Origin: Pseudo-nitzschia pungens
Taxonomy: Eukaryota; Bacillariophyta; Bacillariophyceae; Bacillariales; Bacillariaceae
Reading direction: 5' to 3'
DNA: 64,000 nt
Assembly: GCA_037355855.1 (NCBI GenBank)
Contig: CM074769.1
Span: forward strand, 2,197,204-2,261,203
Part shown: piece by piece, positions 41,748 through 51,476 of the stretch
Numbering within the stretch: position 1 is the first letter of the stretch
Layout of the letters: each line of letters begins with the position of its first letter
Notes under the pieces: generated by a model
Told to the model about the DNA's origin: nothing
Seen by the model: only the letters and a program-made list of their open reading frames with translations
The model's database searches: none
Made by a program: the position numbers and the translations under genes

Positions 41748-41926
41748 TGCCGTGCACCGGAACAGTCACGAGTCCACTCGGGACTGGGAATAAAAATACG
41801 ATTAGCAAGTCTCCGGATCGCTGATTTGGAGACTGCCGATAGTGATAGCAGATAGACTAACTGATAGAGCTCACAATTTGCATATCACTACTTTGTAAAC
41901 ACTACTAGTAGACCCGGGGTATGGCA
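41748..41926 (+). repeat. 3' LTR of gypsy family B (179 bp)
   Basis: Preceded by the purine tract GGAGGAG (about 41740–41745), a plausible polypurine primer. Followed by the target duplication CACCT. Confidence 0.88.
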
Positions 41927-42135
41927 CACCTATCGCGTATCACTCCATCTAATTTCTACCCTAGAGTGTTACAGAATTGATATTGAGCAACCTAAGGGCT
42001 TTCTTTAACTGCCTTCCTTATGATGATGGAATGTTTGGATCAATTGTGCTTCTCTTGCTCCGAGAAGAACACTTTGCACAAGATCTGGTTGATGTCTCCA
42101 ACAGTGTGATGGATAATTTTTTGAGATTGAGATGA

Positions 42136-42408
42136 AAAACTTCTTCACGCCGTACATGCGGACAGACAAATAATTGTTGCCACGTTCGACTTTGCAATGA
42201 AACGTGAAAACGATGTTGATTGATTCGAGATTGAGATGAAAAACTTTACAATCCCACAACTTTCGTTACGGACTTTCTTCGTCCTCTGCTTTCTGCCGCT
42301 CTTCACTCATGATGGTTACCATACAAGGTACCGCATGTCACTACACTGGTTGACACGGAACTAAGCAAGGACCAAACATCGAATTCATCAAATTCATCGA
42401 AATCCAGA
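42136..42408. other. Upstream region of the WBP4-like gene
   Basis: Two copies of GAGATTGAGATGAAAAACTT (about 42123 and 42227) occur here. Otherwise AT-rich with no gene seen. Confidence 0.5.
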
Positions 42409-44040
42409 ATGTCCTCGCAGCAACGACGAAGGCATCGAGCACCATGGCAGAATGTGGAGCGTCATTATTGCGCTGTGTGCAATGCTTGGATGGGGAGTGA
42501 CCGACAGTCGATAATGCTCCACGAGAATGGAAAAAAGCACAAAGAAAACTTGGAGCGTGCATTGCAAGAAAAGCGAGCCGAGAAAGAACGACAAGAAAAG
42601 GCAGATAAGTTTCTATCGGATTCTTTGAAGCACATGGAGCAAGCTGCACTTACAGGAACTGGCATCGTGCCAGCCAATAGACCCTTTACCAGCCAGAACG
42701 AAAACAGAACGAGACCACCGCTGATAACATCAATGCAAGTAGGAAGCAACTGGAACCCTCGTCCGCATCCGCACACCCAATATCATTCTCAGAACAGCCG
42801 ACCGCTTCTTCACCAAAGCCAATATCTTGTCCCAGGATCAGCGCAGTCGAGTCTTGGAAACATCCTACCATACACAACACTCAATACTCAAGCTCATGCC
42901 AGCCAAATAACGCCATCAAATCATTCTAGTTCCTCGCAATCAGAACAAGAAAAAGTTGATTGGCAAGCTCAAAAATTGAAATGGCAAGAGGACAACAACA
43001 ACAAGCGAAAAAAAGACGAAGACGATGATGGGAACGACGAAAACGACGAGGTTGCAAAAAAGCGTAAAATGATCACCATTCTTCCCGGCGAAGGATTTTA
43101 TTCGTACAATGCTACTAACTCAACTGGAGTTCAGGAGGTAAAAGATGGTAAAGAAAAAGACAGCAAATCGGAACCAGGGGCCGCTATTTACCTCGAAGGC
43201 GAAGTCTTCTTTGGTCTGCTAGAGGAGGACATGCCTGTACAATTATGGACGGGATCGTCAGCTTCTCGAGTCGAAAAGCAACAACCCCATAACATCAGAC
43301 ATTGGAAAAATGCACTAGTCGTGGCTGTCGTACGTCATCGGGCGAAAAATTCTGCTGACAAATGTGACGATAACCTGCAACGACCCACGTGTCATGTCAG
43401 TTACTTATCATCCCACGAAGACACCGAAGAGACGATTGAAAAAAAAGTACCGGTAGATCGCATTCGAATTATACTTGGCGGCGACGAGAAAATTCCCGAT
43501 AACCTGGAAGAGGCTCGTTTACTTGCAATGGGTGGCGAAGAAATCGATGTCTCGGGCAACCAAAGAGGTTGCGCCACGTCGGCCAATGACAAGCAAGATA
43601 ACATCAACGAGGCCACAGGCTTGTCTTCGTGGTCGACAGTCACCATCAAGAAAACAACTCATCGACAGCAGCACCGTGAAGAGAAAGAACGAATTGCAGA
43701 ATTGAAAACGCAAGCTTCCCAGAAACGAGAAGCAGAGGAGAGACGGGTCGTCGAGAGACGACTGGAAGAAGCCAGAGCCTCAAACGCCGACGATTCGGCA
43801 CTGGGAGCATACGATGTCTGGGGGAAGATGGACTACAAGGGCGTAGATATTTCAAAAGAAATACATTGTTCGATTGAGGATACAGCCAAGCGATTGGCAC
43901 CTCATACGTCTCAACAATTGGCGGAGAATGGTATGTCAGGGGCGCCAACTTCTGGGGTGAAGGTAGCATTCAAGAAGAGAGCGAAAAAAAAGGGGCAACG
44001 AGCTGCCCGGCGTCGAACGTCAGCAGACGACGACAATTAG
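42409..44040 (+). CDS. WBP4/FBP21-like spliceosomal zinc-finger protein (543 aa)
   Basis: Single exon from ATG 42409. The N-terminus has a U1-type/matrin zinc finger (CAVCNAWMGSDRQSIMLHENG, then KKHKENLE), the arrangement at the start of WBP4/FBP21, a B-complex splicing factor that binds pre-mRNA and spliceosomal proteins. A Gln/Asn/Ser-rich linker follows (residues 85–180), then a Lys/Asp/Glu stretch near 205 and a middle region with a possible nuclear signal (KKRK). A Glu/Arg-rich helix lies around 405–455. The basic end (VAFKKRAKKKGQRAARRR) resembles the WBP4 tail. I see no WW domain, which animal WBP4 has, so the name is by the finger and tail only. Confidence 0.72.
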   Translation: MSSQQRRRHRAPWQNVERHYCAVCNAWMGSDRQSIMLHENGKKHKENLERALQEKRAEKERQEKADKFLSDSLKHMEQAALTGTGIVPANRPFTSQNENRTRPPLITSMQVGSNWNPRPHPHTQYHSQNSRPLLHQSQYLVPGSAQSSLGNILPYTTLNTQAHASQITPSNHSSSSQSEQEKVDWQAQKLKWQEDNNNKRKKDEDDDGNDENDEVAKKRKMITILPGEGFYSYNATNSTGVQEVKDGKEKDSKSEPGAAIYLEGEVFFGLLEEDMPVQLWTGSSASRVEKQQPHNIRHWKNALVVAVVRHRAKNSADKCDDNLQRPTCHVSYLSSHEDTEETIEKKVPVDRIRIILGGDEKIPDNLEEARLLAMGGEEIDVSGNQRGCATSANDKQDNINEATGLSSWSTVTIKKTTHRQQHREEKERIAELKTQASQKREAEERRVVERRLEEARASNADDSALGAYDVWGKMDYKGVDISKEIHCSIEDTAKRLAPHTSQQLAENGMSGAPTSGVKVAFKKRAKKKGQRAARRRTSADDDN

Positions 44041-44368
44041 AATGAAAGAATCGATGTCGAAATGCTTCAAGTGCAACTTTCGAAGTAAATAGATTAAAGA
44101 TTTCAGCATTGGTGCTGTGTTTCGAGAAGTCCTATCCCGATCATTTTAATTCGTGACGAAAACAAACATCATATCCAAGGAAGTACGTAATCTAAACAGT
44201 ACAACTAACCAGTGAATATCAAGAGATGTGTCAAGAATGGTAAGATCGACGCGCAGTGCGATTCGAATAAATAGAAATTATAGGTCTTAAAAGATGAACG
44301 GGGTGTGCGCTTCGTGCGTGACAAAGATACAGATGACTTCGGTGGATAGTGAAACAAGTTAAAGACAT
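44041..44368. other. Convergent intergenic gap, no gene seen
   Basis: This 328-bp gap separates the stops of two convergent genes. It should contain both 3' ends and polyadenylation signals; no clear structure stands out. Confidence 0.5.
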
Positions 44369-46154
44369 TTAAGGATCACGTCGAAAACTGACGATGTTGT
44401 TTTCTTGCAAACGGTCTCCATGTTGCAACTCCTTTGTCCTGACAATCGATCGTCTGTCGGTATACGGATGTGAAGGTGACGTAGGGTATGGTCTGACGGG
44501 AGTGGGTGAACCCCTGTGTTTTGATTCCATCTCGTACATGTTTGCCATGATACTTACCCCCTTCCACTTTCCTGCCCTCATCAGCTTCTCGATTGTCTGT
44601 TTCTTTGACACTTCACTGTTGGTTGTGTCAACTGAGGCAATCGACGAAGAACTGGACACGACTACTTGCGAGTCGGTATCGAAAGAGCTACCTGCATTCT
44701 TTTCGTCCTTGATACGGTTTGCATATTTCGAAACTTGAGACCAGTTTCCTGCGTTCAAAGCGATACTGAGACCATTAACCATCTCTTCCATCGATGCAAG
44801 GCCCTCTTCCACATCTTTACTTTGCGAGGGACTTAATGGAACCCTTGACGACACATTTTCACGTGCATGAGATGTACCGCTCGTCTCCCCTGCATATAAT
44901 GCAGCGGTTACCGCGAGTCCTGTCCAGTCGCCGTTCGCTGCGAGTTCATCCAGTGTCTTAGTTCGCTCTTGATCTTCTGCACCAAGGTGACTACGGTTTG
45001 GTGTCTTGAATGCACCCAAACTAGGAAGTGAAAGCCCGTCATCATTGTCCGCAATCTGCGAAGCTAATTTGTAAACCTTGTCCCAATCTGCGTTATTAAT
45101 AGCATCTTTGACCTCGTCGATAGCGGTGAACGATCTCTTCGTAGATCTCTTAGGGGATTGGACGAATGACCTGAATGGACTGGTTCTTCTTCCGCCGGAA
45201 TAAGTTGACACCTTCGTCATTCCGTCGTCTTCGGCGCTCTTATTTCCACCGTGGTAATGAGAAATGCGTGCTGCCTTTCGACGACGGGCTTCAAAGTAGA
45301 AGAAAATTACAATGAGAGCTGCCACAGCGCAGGAAATTGAGATGATAGCAGCAATACTTAGAGCGTCGTCTTCTTTCTCAACTTGCACGATTGTGACTGG
45401 TTCTTTCTTATTCGTTCCTGCAGTTGATTCTCCGATGGTATTTGATTCTCCGACAATCAAGTCAGTTTTTGCTACTGGTGGCGACATACGTTGTGGTTCG
45501 CTCGATTTTGCAGGAGCCGTTACCTGAACTGGAAGCTTTGATGGCGGAATATTATCGATGAAGTCCTCTGAAAAGTTCAAAAACGAAGAGATGCGGCACG
45601 TGTAAATGGTTAGCTCAAATAGAACATTTCCTTAAATGATGATGCGACCTCAGAAAGTTTGCTCGACGCCATAATTTACCTCCAATAGATGTGTACACCT
45701 CGGAGCATAAGTCATTTCTCAGTACATCCTTTTCGATGTTAGTTTTGTCCGAAATGATATACCCAGCATCCCCCCACGAAGCGACCAAGTCCATCGGGAA
45801 GTTGTTGTTAGTGTGCTGCACAGCATGACGAAAGAAAGCCTTTTTGAGACTAGTGTCGAGACTTCCAAATCCAGTACGTCGACATGTTCCTTGATCAGGA
45901 TTGGGAGCGAGCCTGAGACACAAATCCGTGACTTCTTCAGCAAAATGAGACATGAGATAACTGTGCTGTTTGATGTGTTCCGAGTTCATAAATACTTCAT
46001 CGCAGTTTTCCATAAACTCCCGTGCGTTGAGTTTCCGTGCTCTCTGTATCCATGCGTCGGAATTGTTGGCGTTCTGTGTGCTTGCGATAACAGAAGGCGT
46101 GAACGCAACAGTGAGCGCCATACATTTGAGGAGCACTTTGCCGTTGGTGAACAT
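44369..46154 (-). CDS. Signal-peptide single-pass membrane protein with four Trp-centred repeats (557 aa, 2 exons)
   Basis: Exons 46154–45680 and 45567–44369 flank a 112-bp GT–AG intron; phases match. From ATG 46154 a signal peptide (KVLLKCMALTVAFTPSVIA) leads a lumenal or extracellular part with four cysteines. A Pro/Ser/Thr-rich stalk and one membrane segment (about residues 220–245) follow, then EARRRKAAR as a cytoplasmic anchor. The cytoplasmic tail carries four repeats, each a short helix pair around a Trp: NNADWDKVYKLA, ANGDWTGLAV, NAGNWSQVSKYA and RAGKWKGVSIMA. I do not recognise the family. A surface receptor or scaffold is a guess. Confidence 0.78.
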
Positions 46155-47625
46155 AGTGCTTTGCTTGCTGTTCAACGATGGTAGTTATTTTCAATTTCGA
46201 CAATTCGTTCTCTGAATGATGACGAAGTGTTGATGATAAGAAGTTTCGGAAGTTGTGGCGCTGAGGAACAGATGGGCAACCAATGTTGCTTCACCGGTAT
46301 CGTCATGAAGATCACATCGAGTTCCATCGAATCGCGCTTTCAGTGGAGTTCATCATGTGATGTGATCATAAATTGATTTCTTGTCTTATTTTGTCCAACA
46401 TGTTCGTGTTTTGAACAGGACGTTAAATGAAACACTCGCGTTTGAGAGGTCCGCGACCAGAACTTGGTCGTTTTTTGGCGGCGGGTCGTGATCTAAACGA
46501 TTGAGATCACCTGCATTCACTACAAGACCCCATTTTCTTAAAGATACGTATTTTCGGCCACCTGCGACGGAGAAAATCATATTAAATATTATTTTCAACG
46601 TTCGAAAGATGTCGGTTGATTTTTCATCTTTGGTGTGCAGAACTCCGCGCGAAACAGCAAGTAAATCACAACCGGACAAAGCGGAAGATGCGTATGATTT
46701 GGTGATTTGTGCCGAACGGAATTTGTTCCCTTGTCACGCTGGTTTCGTCATGATAATGAGAACCTTAATTAAGATATTTTTTCATCGGATGTCATGTTGA
46801 GCGAAGTCAAATGTGTCAGTGGAATGCTTTCATTCTTAACTCATTCTTAGTGCTACAGTAATTACCGGTAGTATTGATCCTCGGACGACGGCAACAAAAT
46901 GTTCAAAACACATAATGGGTGTTAAGAGTGACCCAACAGCTTTGATAGGCTCTAAAATCAGGGTGTCCCCTGTGGTCTTACAAACGCACGCTACCTCCTC
47001 TACCTTCCAGTCTACAGGAGATTGTGAGTTTTCTTTACTGTCACTGCTTGAATTTTCAAGTGTTTGATTCCCTACCACACGCACTTCGTCATGAGAGGAC
47101 CACAAAAAATATCAACTCTTCATCAGACCTCGAAAAGAGAACAGAGCCCCGTAAAATGCAAATTGCTATTGAAAAGTAGTGTATAAATGATAATGATGTG
47201 AGGACATCAAATTAAGAGGTTGTTTTCATGGATTCCATTACACAAAATGCCAACAACAGTAAACAATGGTAAATGAATCAAAGTCAAATTTTGATATCCT
47301 GAAGGAACATTCAATGGTTATTCTTTCACTTCTACGTGAAACCAAACTGTTCTTTTCAAAGATGTCCTCTCTTTTGCTTACGAATATGAAAGGATATTCC
47401 TTGCTCCCTCATTGTAAATATTAGTGGTGGTCCTTCCAATTGGATGGTGATCCTCCAAGTTATTGGTCCTTCATCCGCTTCGGTCATTTAACCAGGATTC
47501 CTGAAATTCACCAAAGCTGTTGTAGGCGGCCCTCTAGAGGAAGGCATATGTCTCTATCTGTTTATTTCAGCAAATTGTGCATCATTGGACCTCACCACAA
47601 TAGAAATTATCCTCAGACTACTTAA
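46155..47625. other. 1.5-kb intergenic region, no supported gene
   Basis: Short frames occur (for example minus 46679–46386 and plus 46501–46800), overlapping on opposite strands and without recognisable domains, so I do not call them. TACCGGTA lies at 46863–46870. Confidence 0.5.
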
Positions 47626-50600
47626 TTATTTCTTTAGCCACACGCTAAAAATCCGGCAGCCATTGTCTGATGAACAAGAGGCAAGCACCAATGGACCTTC
47701 ACTCTGATCTGTTGCAGGACGCCACGCAAGCTTTTTAATGGCTCCGATGTGACAAATTTGTGGATCAAAGAACGCCATTGTCGATGCTTTCTCTACTGAG
47801 GTGTCCTCTAAACTTGAAATTAATGGCACTGACCACAATTGGATCAATCCATTCTCCAGGCCAATCGCTAGGACTCCTCTGTCCGTATCGAATAATTTTG
47901 AAGGCGAGAAGGCAAGACTTGTTACGGCTTGAGGCTTGGGTTTCGATCCACCACTATTACCCATATCAACAGTAGGAATGAATTTTGAATATTCCACCAG
48001 ACTAATATTTTGTTCTACTTCCTCTGATCCGTCAGTAATTTTCCAAAGCTTAACCGTTCCGTCTCTCGATCCAGATGCGAGAATGGTCGGGTTATATGGG
48101 CAGAAATGAACACTCCAAACGATCCTCTTGTGTGAAGAGTTCACAGCTGACGCCAAGAAGAACAACTCGCTTTCTTCAGAGGAATTATTGATATCGAATC
48201 TCTTCCAAATGCAAAGTCTACGATCTTTGCCTGAAGAGGCCAAATAAGTCCCATCGGGAGAGAAATTCAGGGCAGTGACCGTAGATCGATGCCCGCCCTG
48301 TAAAGTTTGTAAACATCTGTTCATGTCTACATCCCACAGTCGAATATTTGCCGTATTTATATCTCTCGCCTTCGTGGAAGAAGCTACTAAAATTTGGTCG
48401 AAATAAGGAGTAGAATATCGAAGAGACTGACATGTTCTTGCAGAAAGGGTAGACGCTAGCCTCGCAATCTCAGAGTTGTGTCCGTAAAGTTTCCGCGTTT
48501 CTGGCCACAGAGAAGTGGATCCTAGATCTTTCTCTATCGGGAGAATTGTGCTTGATGTAGATGTCGCAGCGGTATCCTCGTCCGCACCATCAGCAGCAGT
48601 GTCCTTGTTGCTTAATCCTAACGACGGCATATAGGCACGCTCTACTCGGGATATATCGTTATTTTCAATACTGGCGATCTTTTCACCTCGTGCTTCTGAG
48701 GCTAAACGAAGCATGCGTAAAAAAGAATTCGTTCCATCAAAGGCCCGTAACTCTTTTTCATCTGCACCTGTCACCAAGTGATGTTTGTGATCTTCAGTGG
48801 AAAGAGAGGTCACAGCTGAAAGCGTGTATCCATGCACTTGAGGTCTCGAAATTTCGATCCATAAGTCGAGAGAGTTGGTCACGGGTGCCCACAGACGGCA
48901 GGTTGCATCGTTGCTTACAGTTATCAAATAATCTCCCTCAAGAGCTTCCCAGCACAGATCAGTGACCTCATCAAAATGCCCAGTTATGCACGGTTGGGCC
49001 TTCCATTTGACAAGAGCTGCTCGTTCTTCAATACTTAAGTGACTCTGTTCACAGCTCTCTGCATTCAATTTTTCGGTTTGTACATTTCCTTCGCACGAAA
49101 AAAAATGTATAGCTCCTCCGTATGCATGACCCATAATCCACCTACCGAACTGCGGTTCAATTTCGACACGGAGGTAGCCTAGAAGCGAAGAGCCCACCGG
49201 GCCACCCAAGATTCCGCTTGGACTACCCACGCGCGAAATCGGAGTCCAGACTCCAGTGCTGTTGTTTCGTTCGTCACCATCAGTGCTACTCCAGAGAAAG
49301 ATGGATCTATCCATACTGCTCGAAACCAAAATCATGTCTTGCCCATATATTTCCTTTGGATTCGGATGCCATGCTACGGAAGTCACCATTTCTTCGTGCC
49401 CGATAAGCAATGCTTCTAGGTATACAGATGTTTTCAGTTGACCACTGTTAGTTGAGCTATAGTGTTGGATATCCAAACGCGCTTCTCCTTCGATGACTTC
49501 TTCCTCGTCATCGTCGTCGCCATCATTATCTCCCGATAGCGCAATGCCAGAAGCTTCCTCCTCTGCTGCCTCTAACTCGTTCGACAATTCTTCTGGAGGC
49601 ACGGAATTGTCTTCCAATTCGCTGCTTTTCGTTATCCATTTCCACAGTCGAATCTTTGCATCCTGACTACCACTAGCAAGATAAACGCAGTCTGATTCAG
49701 AAGAAGTAGCACCCACTCCATAATCAGCCGTATTCACGGAAATGACACTTTTAGCCCAATCGAAGCAAGTGATCCAATCCTCGTGACCTGTCAACGAGCC
49801 AGAATATTTCGGTGCAACTAGAATATCGTTGTTCGTGGTGGTCGTACTCGCATCGTACCGACACGTAGGAGAAACGACGAGGACATGAATTTTGTTGTGT
49901 CGAGGGGCCGCTGTTCCAACCAAAAAGATACCAAGATTATTTCTGTAACCATCCCCTACGTTACTTCCCTCTCCATCCGATACAATTGTATGAAACTTTA
50001 CAGCATTGGATGGTGTCCCAATCAATCTCTTTGTATCATTTATTGTCGCATACTTTGAATATGGTTGAAGATCGTTGCTGCTCTTCAGTTTCAAGCAAAA
50101 TTGAAAATATTGAGCACCTCCCGAAGAGCAGGTCACCACAGAGAGGTTCAAGCATTGTTCATCACTTTGCTCTCGACTAGAGACGGCATATCCGTCAATA
50201 TCAGTAACCGATCTTCCTTTCATAGCCAAAACCGCCTTTTCCTCCAAGTTCTGCTCAGCTGATGACAACTCGTTCCCGTAATTATCGCCGAATGAGAGAA
50301 GGACGTGTTCCTCCCAGTCATGATGTCGCTGTGGTCGATACCAACATGTCAAGCTTCCATCGGAAAATCCACAGACCAACACCACGTCGTTTTTACTTGC
50401 ATTCTCAGCATCCTGGGATGATAACCACTTCAACTGCACCACCGATGTGATGACACGCTTGGCGGTCCTTGTTGAGACGTTTGCAGCGGCTGTTTCGGCT
50501 TCTTCCTGGGTTAGCGAGGTTCGTGTTCGAAGCGTTCGTTCTACATTCCATATTTTTTCATGATTGGTAACACCGCTTGTATCACCGCTGTCATCCACAG

Positions 50601-50823
50601 GATGTAACAACAGCTTTCTAGGTTTTGCTACGTTTAACATCAAATGACTGGCGTACACCAGTTCTGTTGTCCCTGTCCCTGTTTCTGAGCTGGCGTCCTT
50701 CATCTCGCCCTCTCCTTGGACGCTAGTACCGCCAACGTTTTGGATACAAGCGATGACCTTCGGAGAAGAGTTGGCTGCCGCCCCATGATGTAATAGCTCG
50801 CAACGCGGTACAGATCTTGTCAT
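47626..50823 (-). CDS. ELP2: Elongator complex subunit 2, WD40 protein (1,065 aa)
   Basis: Single exon from ATG 50823. Elp2 is the double-propeller scaffold of Elongator, which makes the cm5U-type modifications on wobble uridine of tRNAs. Family signatures in order: VVQLKWLSSQD, SGSLTGHEDWITCFDWA, YLASGSQDAKIRLWKW, MILVSSSMDRSIFLW with GVWTPISRVG, EVTDLCWEALEGDYLITVSN, ISRPQVHGYTLSAV, VTGADEKELRAF, LWPETRKLYGHNSEI, VTALNFSPDGTYLASSGKDR and ASGSRDGTVKLWK. At 1,065 residues it is longer than animal Elp2 (around 800), through acidic and Ser/Thr-rich loops such as the Asp/Glu run near 440. It diverges from the ABCF gene across a shared promoter region. Confidence 0.95.
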   Translation of the reverse strand: MTRSVPRCELLHHGAAANSSPKVIACIQNVGGTSVQGEGEMKDASSETGTGTTELVYASHLMLNVAKPRKLLLHPVDDSGDTSGVTNHEKIWNVERTLRTRTSLTQEEAETAAANVSTRTAKRVITSVVQLKWLSSQDAENASKNDVVLVCGFSDGSLTCWYRPQRHHDWEEHVLLSFGDNYGNELSSAEQNLEEKAVLAMKGRSVTDIDGYAVSSREQSDEQCLNLSVVTCSSGGAQYFQFCLKLKSSNDLQPYSKYATINDTKRLIGTPSNAVKFHTIVSDGEGSNVGDGYRNNLGIFLVGTAAPRHNKIHVLVVSPTCRYDASTTTTNNDILVAPKYSGSLTGHEDWITCFDWAKSVISVNTADYGVGATSSESDCVYLASGSQDAKIRLWKWITKSSELEDNSVPPEELSNELEAAEEEASGIALSGDNDGDDDDEEEVIEGEARLDIQHYSSTNSGQLKTSVYLEALLIGHEEMVTSVAWHPNPKEIYGQDMILVSSSMDRSIFLWSSTDGDERNNSTGVWTPISRVGSPSGILGGPVGSSLLGYLRVEIEPQFGRWIMGHAYGGAIHFFSCEGNVQTEKLNAESCEQSHLSIEERAALVKWKAQPCITGHFDEVTDLCWEALEGDYLITVSNDATCRLWAPVTNSLDLWIEISRPQVHGYTLSAVTSLSTEDHKHHLVTGADEKELRAFDGTNSFLRMLRLASEARGEKIASIENNDISRVERAYMPSLGLSNKDTAADGADEDTAATSTSSTILPIEKDLGSTSLWPETRKLYGHNSEIARLASTLSARTCQSLRYSTPYFDQILVASSTKARDINTANIRLWDVDMNRCLQTLQGGHRSTVTALNFSPDGTYLASSGKDRRLCIWKRFDINNSSEESELFFLASAVNSSHKRIVWSVHFCPYNPTILASGSRDGTVKLWKITDGSEEVEQNISLVEYSKFIPTVDMGNSGGSKPKPQAVTSLAFSPSKLFDTDRGVLAIGLENGLIQLWSVPLISSLEDTSVEKASTMAFFDPQICHIGAIKKLAWRPATDQSEGPLVLASCSSDNGCRIFSVWLKK

Positions 50824-51476
50824 TGCAGTTTGTGTTTCTCTCTATATACATATATATATTATTATGATATCCTTCTTCATGAATTGTTGTCCAAGCGATA
50901 TTTACTTGTATGGAGAACAAATTGGTTGCTCATTGCTCATTGCTCATTGCTCATTGACGACGAGTAAGATTACTCGACTCTGAGCATCGAAGCACAAGAA
51001 CGCGTTACGGATAGCTTTACTGGTTTGGCCTGCAACGAAACACATCTCAAAACAAGAAAGCTTCGGATGGATACCGGTAGGTCTGGTTTCGAAAAAAATC
51101 GACAGTTGTGATCTGCTCATCTGTGATGGGTGTTTTCATATTCCACGTGGAAGCTTTTTGAATCACGGTAAAAATAGACGTTAGGTTATGGGTTACATAC
51201 ATTACGAACTGCTGAAATCTTTTTTTCTTACAGGATAAGAAACGGTGAAGCGGAAAACTGATTTTTTGGTTTGATCACCATGGTCCATGATCAGCGACAT
51301 GAAATGCTGTTGGATAGCTACGCTAAAAACTGTGGTGCTCCTTTGACATATAACGTGTACTGCAATCGTCAAGAAGTGAATTATCAAGTTCGGTGGCTGT
51401 AAGTAGGAAGAAAATCCAAGTATAGGAGTCGAGGGATTGGAGTCCAGGGGCAAATAGCAAAAAGAACAGAGGAAGA
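50824..51476. promoter_or_regulatory. Shared upstream region of ELP2 (−) and ABCF (+) with heptad repeat
   Basis: This 653-bp region separates two divergent start codons. TGCTCAT is repeated four times without gaps at 50927–50954, about 105 bp upstream of ELP2. TACCGGTA lies at 51072–51079. No TATA box is obvious. Direct experimental support is lacking, so promoter function is by position. Confidence 0.5.

Larger units (their letters stand above)
30754..41926 (+). mobile_element. Ty3/gypsy retrotransposon, family B, decayed and doubly interrupted
   Basis: It is bounded by LTRs TGCCGTGCACCGG…GGTATGGCA of 181 bp (30754–30934) and 179 bp (41748–41926), with the 5-bp duplication CACCT. The order is leader, gag, protease, reverse transcriptase, RNase H, integrase: the Ty3/gypsy order. 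Two later insertions (32750–35835 and 35986–38025) account for about 5.1 kb of its 11.2 kb. Lesions include a gag frameshift, several in-frame stops, a lost RT active site and a 203-bp internal duplication, so it is dead. The LTRs differ by a handful of bases, so it is old but not ancient. Confidence 0.9.
30449..41973 (+). repeat. Solo LTR of family A, itself split by the gypsy element
   Basis: The left part is 30449–30753 and the right part 41932–41973. Together they form one family A LTR (TGTAACATG…GTGTTACA, about 350 bp). The gypsy element inserted at CACCT (30749–30753, repeated at 41927–41931). Flanks GAGTT and GAATT are the likely target duplication of the LTR itself, one base diverged. 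No internal sequence of family A adjoins it, so it was already solo when the gypsy element arrived. Confidence 0.8.
29985..42135 (+). pseudogene. Decayed coding remnant split by an 11.5-kb retroelement nest
   Basis: Frames at about 30000–30448 and again from 41979 to a stop near 42135 read as ordinary protein once the nest is ignored. They include NYHNWFIDMTIEILHSQDTR, CDNKLCSGDHTPFITF and, across the LTR insertion point, KEEL–ILSNLRAFFN. Small lesions are visible: a stop near 30034, stops near 30209 and an extra T in the T-run near 30398. The LTR at 30449 carries a near-perfect 5-bp duplication (GAGTT/GAATT). I do not recognise the protein. A transposon-derived gene is possible. Confidence 0.5.

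Noticed and set aside
46386..46800. Overlapping small frames on both strands between the membrane protein and ELP2
   Set aside because: Mutually overlapping, short, without domains, splice partners or codon pattern.
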